Assembly: GCA_964599655.1 (NCBI GenBank)
Contig: CAZRGV010000060.1
Location: 1 to 35,345 of the forward strand
DNA: 35,345 nucleotides
Origin: CAZRGV01 sp964599655
GTDB lineage: Bacteria; Planctomycetota; Planctomycetia; Isosphaerales; Isosphaeraceae
Reading direction: 5' to 3'
Shown piece after piece: positions 32,581 to 35,345 of the stretch (positions within the stretch are counted from its first letter, which is position 1; each line of letters starts with the position of its first letter). Made by a program: the position numbers and the translations under genes. The notes below the pieces were generated by a model. That model made no database searches, was not told the DNA's origin, and was given only the letters and a program-made list of their open reading frames with translations.

Positions 32581-33682
32581 CCGAGGGGAGAATGAGGGAG
32601 AAACAGCTACCGCCCCCTTCGCGGCTTTCCGCGACGAGATCGGCACCCATTTGAAGAGCCAGCTTCCTCGCGATCGCCAGCCCCAGTCCGAAACCTTTTG
32701 ACCTGTCCCGTTCACGGTTGTGGACCTGGTAGAACTCATCGAACAACTGATCGAGATGCTTCTCAGCAATTCCGATGCCAGTATCGACGACGTCGATTCG
32801 AGCTCGTGCCTCGATCACCTGAACGTCGATGCGCACGATTCCGTCCTCGGTGAACTTGACGGCGTTGTGAACGAGGTTTTGCAAAATTCGTTCCAGCTTC
32901 AGACGATCGGTGTGAACAGCGAGTTGCGTCGGGCCGGTCAACAGCAAGTTCAGACCCTTGCGATTGACTTCGCTTCGCACACTGGCGGCGACACGATCCA
33001 GCACGCTGGAGAGTTCAAACGTTGAGGGATGGAACGTGTCCTGGGACCAGTCGAGACGCCCGAGCTCCAGCAGTTGCTGAAGCTGCTCGGCCGCGCCTTT
33101 GGCGACGGCGCGGATCTCCTCGAGCGTCTCGCGCAATCCTTCCCGATCGTTTTCTTCGAATTGGAGTTCCGCGAGTTGCGCTTGCAGGGTCAGACCGTTC
33201 AGCGGTGTTCGAAGGTCGTGACTGATCGCGTGAAGAAAAAAAGTCTTCTGATTGGCGTCCGCGCGCGACGCCTCCAAATCTCTCGCCAGTTGCCGCGATC
33301 GACCCAATTCATTATAGACCACGCGCAGGTCTCGGGCGTTCCACGCGTAGCGCCAGGTGTAGTAGGCCAGCACCCCGAGGAACAGATCGTAGAGCCGCCA
33401 GGCGGGCCAGACCATTTTGATCGGAATGAACAGGTATCCACATAATCCACAAAAAACAAAAATGTTCCTCATGTTTCCGAGCGCCTGTTTCGCCGGGCTG
33501 CCGTCCAGGTTTCTCTGGTTGGTCCACCAGTGTCTGGCAATCAGCAGATAGCCGCAAGCGACGGCCAGATCAAGCACGACCGTCAGGCCGATCCAGACCA
33601 GGTCATGATTCATGCAGTGATCGAGCGTCATGTATCGAGGAACACCGCCGGCGAACCAGTCAAGAACCTGCTGTGTGCTCAT
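32498..33682 (-). CDS. membrane sensor histidine kinase with ethylene-receptor-like N-terminus
   Basis: Seen: 394 residues. N-terminal RYMTLDHCMNHDLVW precedes three helices (about 29-49, 72-91, 97-114); the second contains C81-G-Y-L-F85. Then a short coiled coil, HisKA with H155 (ISHDLRTP), and HATPase_c with N273 (NLVHNAVKF), DTGIG at 300-304 and GFGLGLA at 330-336. Known: ethylene receptors and bacterial relatives bind Cu(I) through C-G-x-T-H in the second helix; here the Cys is kept and the His position is Phe. The start at 33682 has GGGAG 5 bases upstream; the frame runs 15 codons further up. Its likely partner is the overlapping receiver protein. The ligand is unknown. Confidence 0.85.
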   Translation of the reverse strand: MSTQQVLDWFAGGVPRYMTLDHCMNHDLVWIGLTVVLDLAVACGYLLIARHWWTNQRNLDGSPAKQALGNMRNIFVFCGLCGYLFIPIKMVWPAWRLYDLFLGVLAYYTWRYAWNARDLRVVYNELGRSRQLARDLEASRADANQKTFFLHAISHDLRTPLNGLTLQAQLAELQFEENDREGLRETLEEIRAVAKGAAEQLQQLLELGRLDWSQDTFHPSTFELSSVLDRVAASVRSEVNRKGLNLLLTGPTQLAVHTDRLKLERILQNLVHNAVKFTEDGIVRIDVQVIEARARIDVVDTGIGIAEKHLDQLFDEFYQVHNRERDRSKGFGLGLAIARKLALQMGADLVAESREGGGSCFSLILPSDALRASARTGLPDSPDGDRSQAASTAG

Positions 33683-33942
33683 GCGTTCTCCCTCGCTCAA
33701 AGCCACAGTCGAACCAAGGTCCACCACCCAGACGAACCCGCCTCGTCTTGCGCGAGTTCTCGGCCGCTGGCTCCGCGGATCGATCGTACCCGATCGCGAA
33801 TGCCAGACCAGACACGTCCGAGGAGCCCGGTCGCTTATGCCCCACGACCGACCGATGTGCTGAGCATTGAGTTTACGGAGGCTCCTCGCTTCCAGTTTAC
33901 CGCACGGAATGAACGCCCACCAAGCTTAAATTAGCGTGATCT
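33683..33942. other. intergenic space between channel and kinase genes
   Basis: About 260 bases separating two minus-strand genes. It should hold the kinase promoter; the ribosome site GGGAG is just above the kinase start. I see no convincing promoter, terminator or small gene in it. Confidence 0.5.
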
Positions 33943-35142
33943 TCAAGTGTGTCCGAATTCGCTGGTGGAGGAGATGGGGGGAACGGTTGGCAGCGCTTGG
34001 TTCTGGTTGAGGAAAACGCGGCTCAGGAGCACGAGTTGGTCCCCGGCTTTCAGGGGGCCGGCTTCCTGGCCGATGGGATTGAGGATCATTTCTTCACCGC
34101 GCTGAATCCCGATGAGCAGGCACGATCGTTTGTCGGTGCGGTAGCGGAGGAACATGCTGGCCAGTTCGACGAAATCGCGGCCGAGCAGCTCGTTGGGGAC
34201 CTCAATGAGGTACATCTCGTTCGCGTTGCGGCCCACGCTGAGAAGCTCTTGATACACGCGGGTCATCCCGTGGTAGAGCGACGTGCGCGCCAGCAGTCGC
34301 AATCCGAGCTCGTCGGACGAGATGATCTCATCCGCGCCGGCCTTTTTCAGATGATGGCCGTTGGAGGGGTTGCGGCACTCGACGGCGATGTTCACCGAGC
34401 TGCCCTTGCAGAGGTTTTGCAAGGCGATGCAGGTGAGGATGGTCTTGCCGTCGGCGTGCTCGGCTTGGCGGTCGTCGGAGAGGACCACGACGGAATGGGC
34501 CTTCGAGACTCTCGCCCGACGGAGAATAATCTCGTTGGTCGGATCGCCCTTGACGATGTAGACGTCATTGAAGGCCGGTTCGTCGGCGGTGTCGGGCAGA
34601 TCGATGGACTCGGGGCTGTCGTGAATGATCACGATCGGTCGCTTGTCGTGGATAATTTTGCTGTGGACCTCGCGGATCCACTCCAGGCCGCGGGGCGACC
34701 AGTTGCACAAGACCAGATGCCCTTCCATTTCGAAGTGGGACACTTCTCGACTCCGCAACCGGAACTCGACGAAGGCGGAGGCCACGGCCCCCGTGAACAA
34801 CGCCACCAGGCAAATCCCGGACCCCAGCACGACGACGGCCAGAATGCGTCCGGCCACGGTCTGCGGCAGGACCTCCATTCCGCTGAACAGAATGACCAGG
34901 ACACTCCAGAGCGACTCCGGCCACGAGCCGAACGCCGGATTTTCGCTCCACTCCGCCAGGTGGATCAAGGTGGCGCCGATGATCCAGAACGCGATCACGG
35001 CCAGGAGGTAGGGGAGCAACCGCATTCCATGAAACCGCGGCAGGAACCCCCACCAGGGTACCTGGTCGGGGTCGAACTCCTCGGCGCGCGAGGTGACCGC
35101 GCGAACAATGATGGGTCGGCGGCGCCGGATTGGCTGCGGCAT
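33943..35142 (-). CDS. two-helix ion channel-like protein with RCK (TrkA-N) domain, no GYG filter
   Basis: Seen: 399 residues; helix 1 (about 41-62), a pore-loop-like segment SLWSVLVILFSGMEVLPQT (about 78-95), helix 2 (about 98-124), then an RCK/TrkA-N domain starting GHLVLCNWSPRG (141-152) with ADEPAFNDVYIVKGDPTNE and RVSKAHSVVVLSDD, and a C-terminal domain (about 290-378) with YLIEVPNELLGRDFVELASM like TrkA-C. Known: MthK-type K+ channels carry T-V-G-Y-G-D at the position that reads F-S-G-M-E here, so K+ selectivity cannot be assumed; CASTOR/POLLUX-type channels also lack GYG. The Rossmann motif is also altered (NWSPRG in place of GxGxxG). A GGGGA lies about 5 bases before ATG 35142. Role inferred: ion flux control. 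Confidence 0.82.
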   Translation of the reverse strand: MPQPIRRRRPIIVRAVTSRAEEFDPDQVPWWGFLPRFHGMRLLPYLLAVIAFWIIGATLIHLAEWSENPAFGSWPESLWSVLVILFSGMEVLPQTVAGRILAVVVLGSGICLVALFTGAVASAFVEFRLRSREVSHFEMEGHLVLCNWSPRGLEWIREVHSKIIHDKRPIVIIHDSPESIDLPDTADEPAFNDVYIVKGDPTNEIILRRARVSKAHSVVVLSDDRQAEHADGKTILTCIALQNLCKGSSVNIAVECRNPSNGHHLKKAGADEIISSDELGLRLLARTSLYHGMTRVYQELLSVGRNANEMYLIEVPNELLGRDFVELASMFLRYRTDKRSCLLIGIQRGEEMILNPIGQEAGPLKAGDQLVLLSRVFLNQNQALPTVPPISSTSEFGHT

Positions 35143-35345
35143 GCGTTCCCCAAAACTCGATCAGGGCCGGGCGTCCGATCGTGAAACCTCGGTGACGCCG
35201 GACTTCGATCGCGTCTTCACCGACAGAAGGATGGGCAACGAACTGTCGGAAGTGCCCGCGGCCTCGCAACGTCCGACCGCGAAAAATGTGCGGAGATGCA
35301 GGAATACGAGCGACGATTACGCGACGATCAATACGTCGAGGTGAT
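35143..35345. other. upstream flank of the channel gene, end of window
   Basis: About 200 bases at the window edge. It should include the channel gene promoter on the minus strand. No gene or clear signal is recognised; small plus-strand frames here look like chance. Confidence 0.4.

Noticed and set aside
1..35345. CRISPR array, transposon, prophage or restriction/defence system
   Set aside because: No regularly spaced repeats, transposase, integrase, Cas or nuclease/helicase defence motifs were seen in the frames read.

Overview
The window looks like chromosomal DNA of a planctomycete, probably of the Isosphaeraceae type. This is inferred from very high GC with long antisense open frames, many sulfatase/amidohydrolase/SPFH-type genes, a protein of the STGPR...LKHGL family typical of Planctomycetes, and weak or GTG-dependent translation starts. 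No database search was possible. Two runs of N (7126-7135 and 7363-7383) show it is a scaffolded draft.

Layout. (1) 161-5466, plus: a tightly coupled operon of a P1B heavy-metal ATPase fused to an HflK-like SPFH module, a small membrane protein, and HflC-like and HflK-like SPFH proteins, closed by a terminator. (2) 5628-9134, plus: ABC-F protein EttA (with an assembly gap), an ECHDC3-like crotonase and a phosphate acetyl/butyryltransferase. (3) 9220-13677, minus: a 1485-residue exported protein with three amidohydrolase modules, only the middle one with an intact metal site. Divergent from it, 13875-16364, plus, is an exported tandem alpha/beta-hydrolase whose second copy has lost its nucleophile. 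(4) 16453-17783, minus: Rieske ferredoxin followed by a quinone-oxidoreductase-like MDR enzyme; divergent from these, 17934-19346, plus, a four-helix membrane protein and a LOG-family nucleotide hydrolase. (5) 19347-20585, minus: an STGPR/LKHGL-family protein with no identifiable stop. (6) 20874-26327, plus: a sodium/solute symporter, a fusion of an AmiE-like serine hydrolase with a NamZ-like (DUF1343) N-acetylmuramidase, and a sulfatase; this suggests muropeptide scavenging or cell-wall recycling. (7) 26485-26891: a frameshifted small secreted protein. (8) 27148-28194, minus: a xylose-isomerase-like TIM barrel; then plus: a 100-residue membrane protein, a ceramidase-like protein and an M3 oligopeptidase. 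(9) 32140-35142, minus: a potassium-channel-like RCK protein, a sensor kinase with an ethylene-receptor-like membrane domain, and a receiver protein overlapping the kinase.

The best candidates for something undescribed are the metal ATPase-SPFH operon (three SPFH modules around one pump), the AmiE-NamZ fusion with its transporter, the three-module amidohydrolase, and the channel without a GYG filter. No RNA genes, CRISPR arrays, prophage or insertion sequences were seen.
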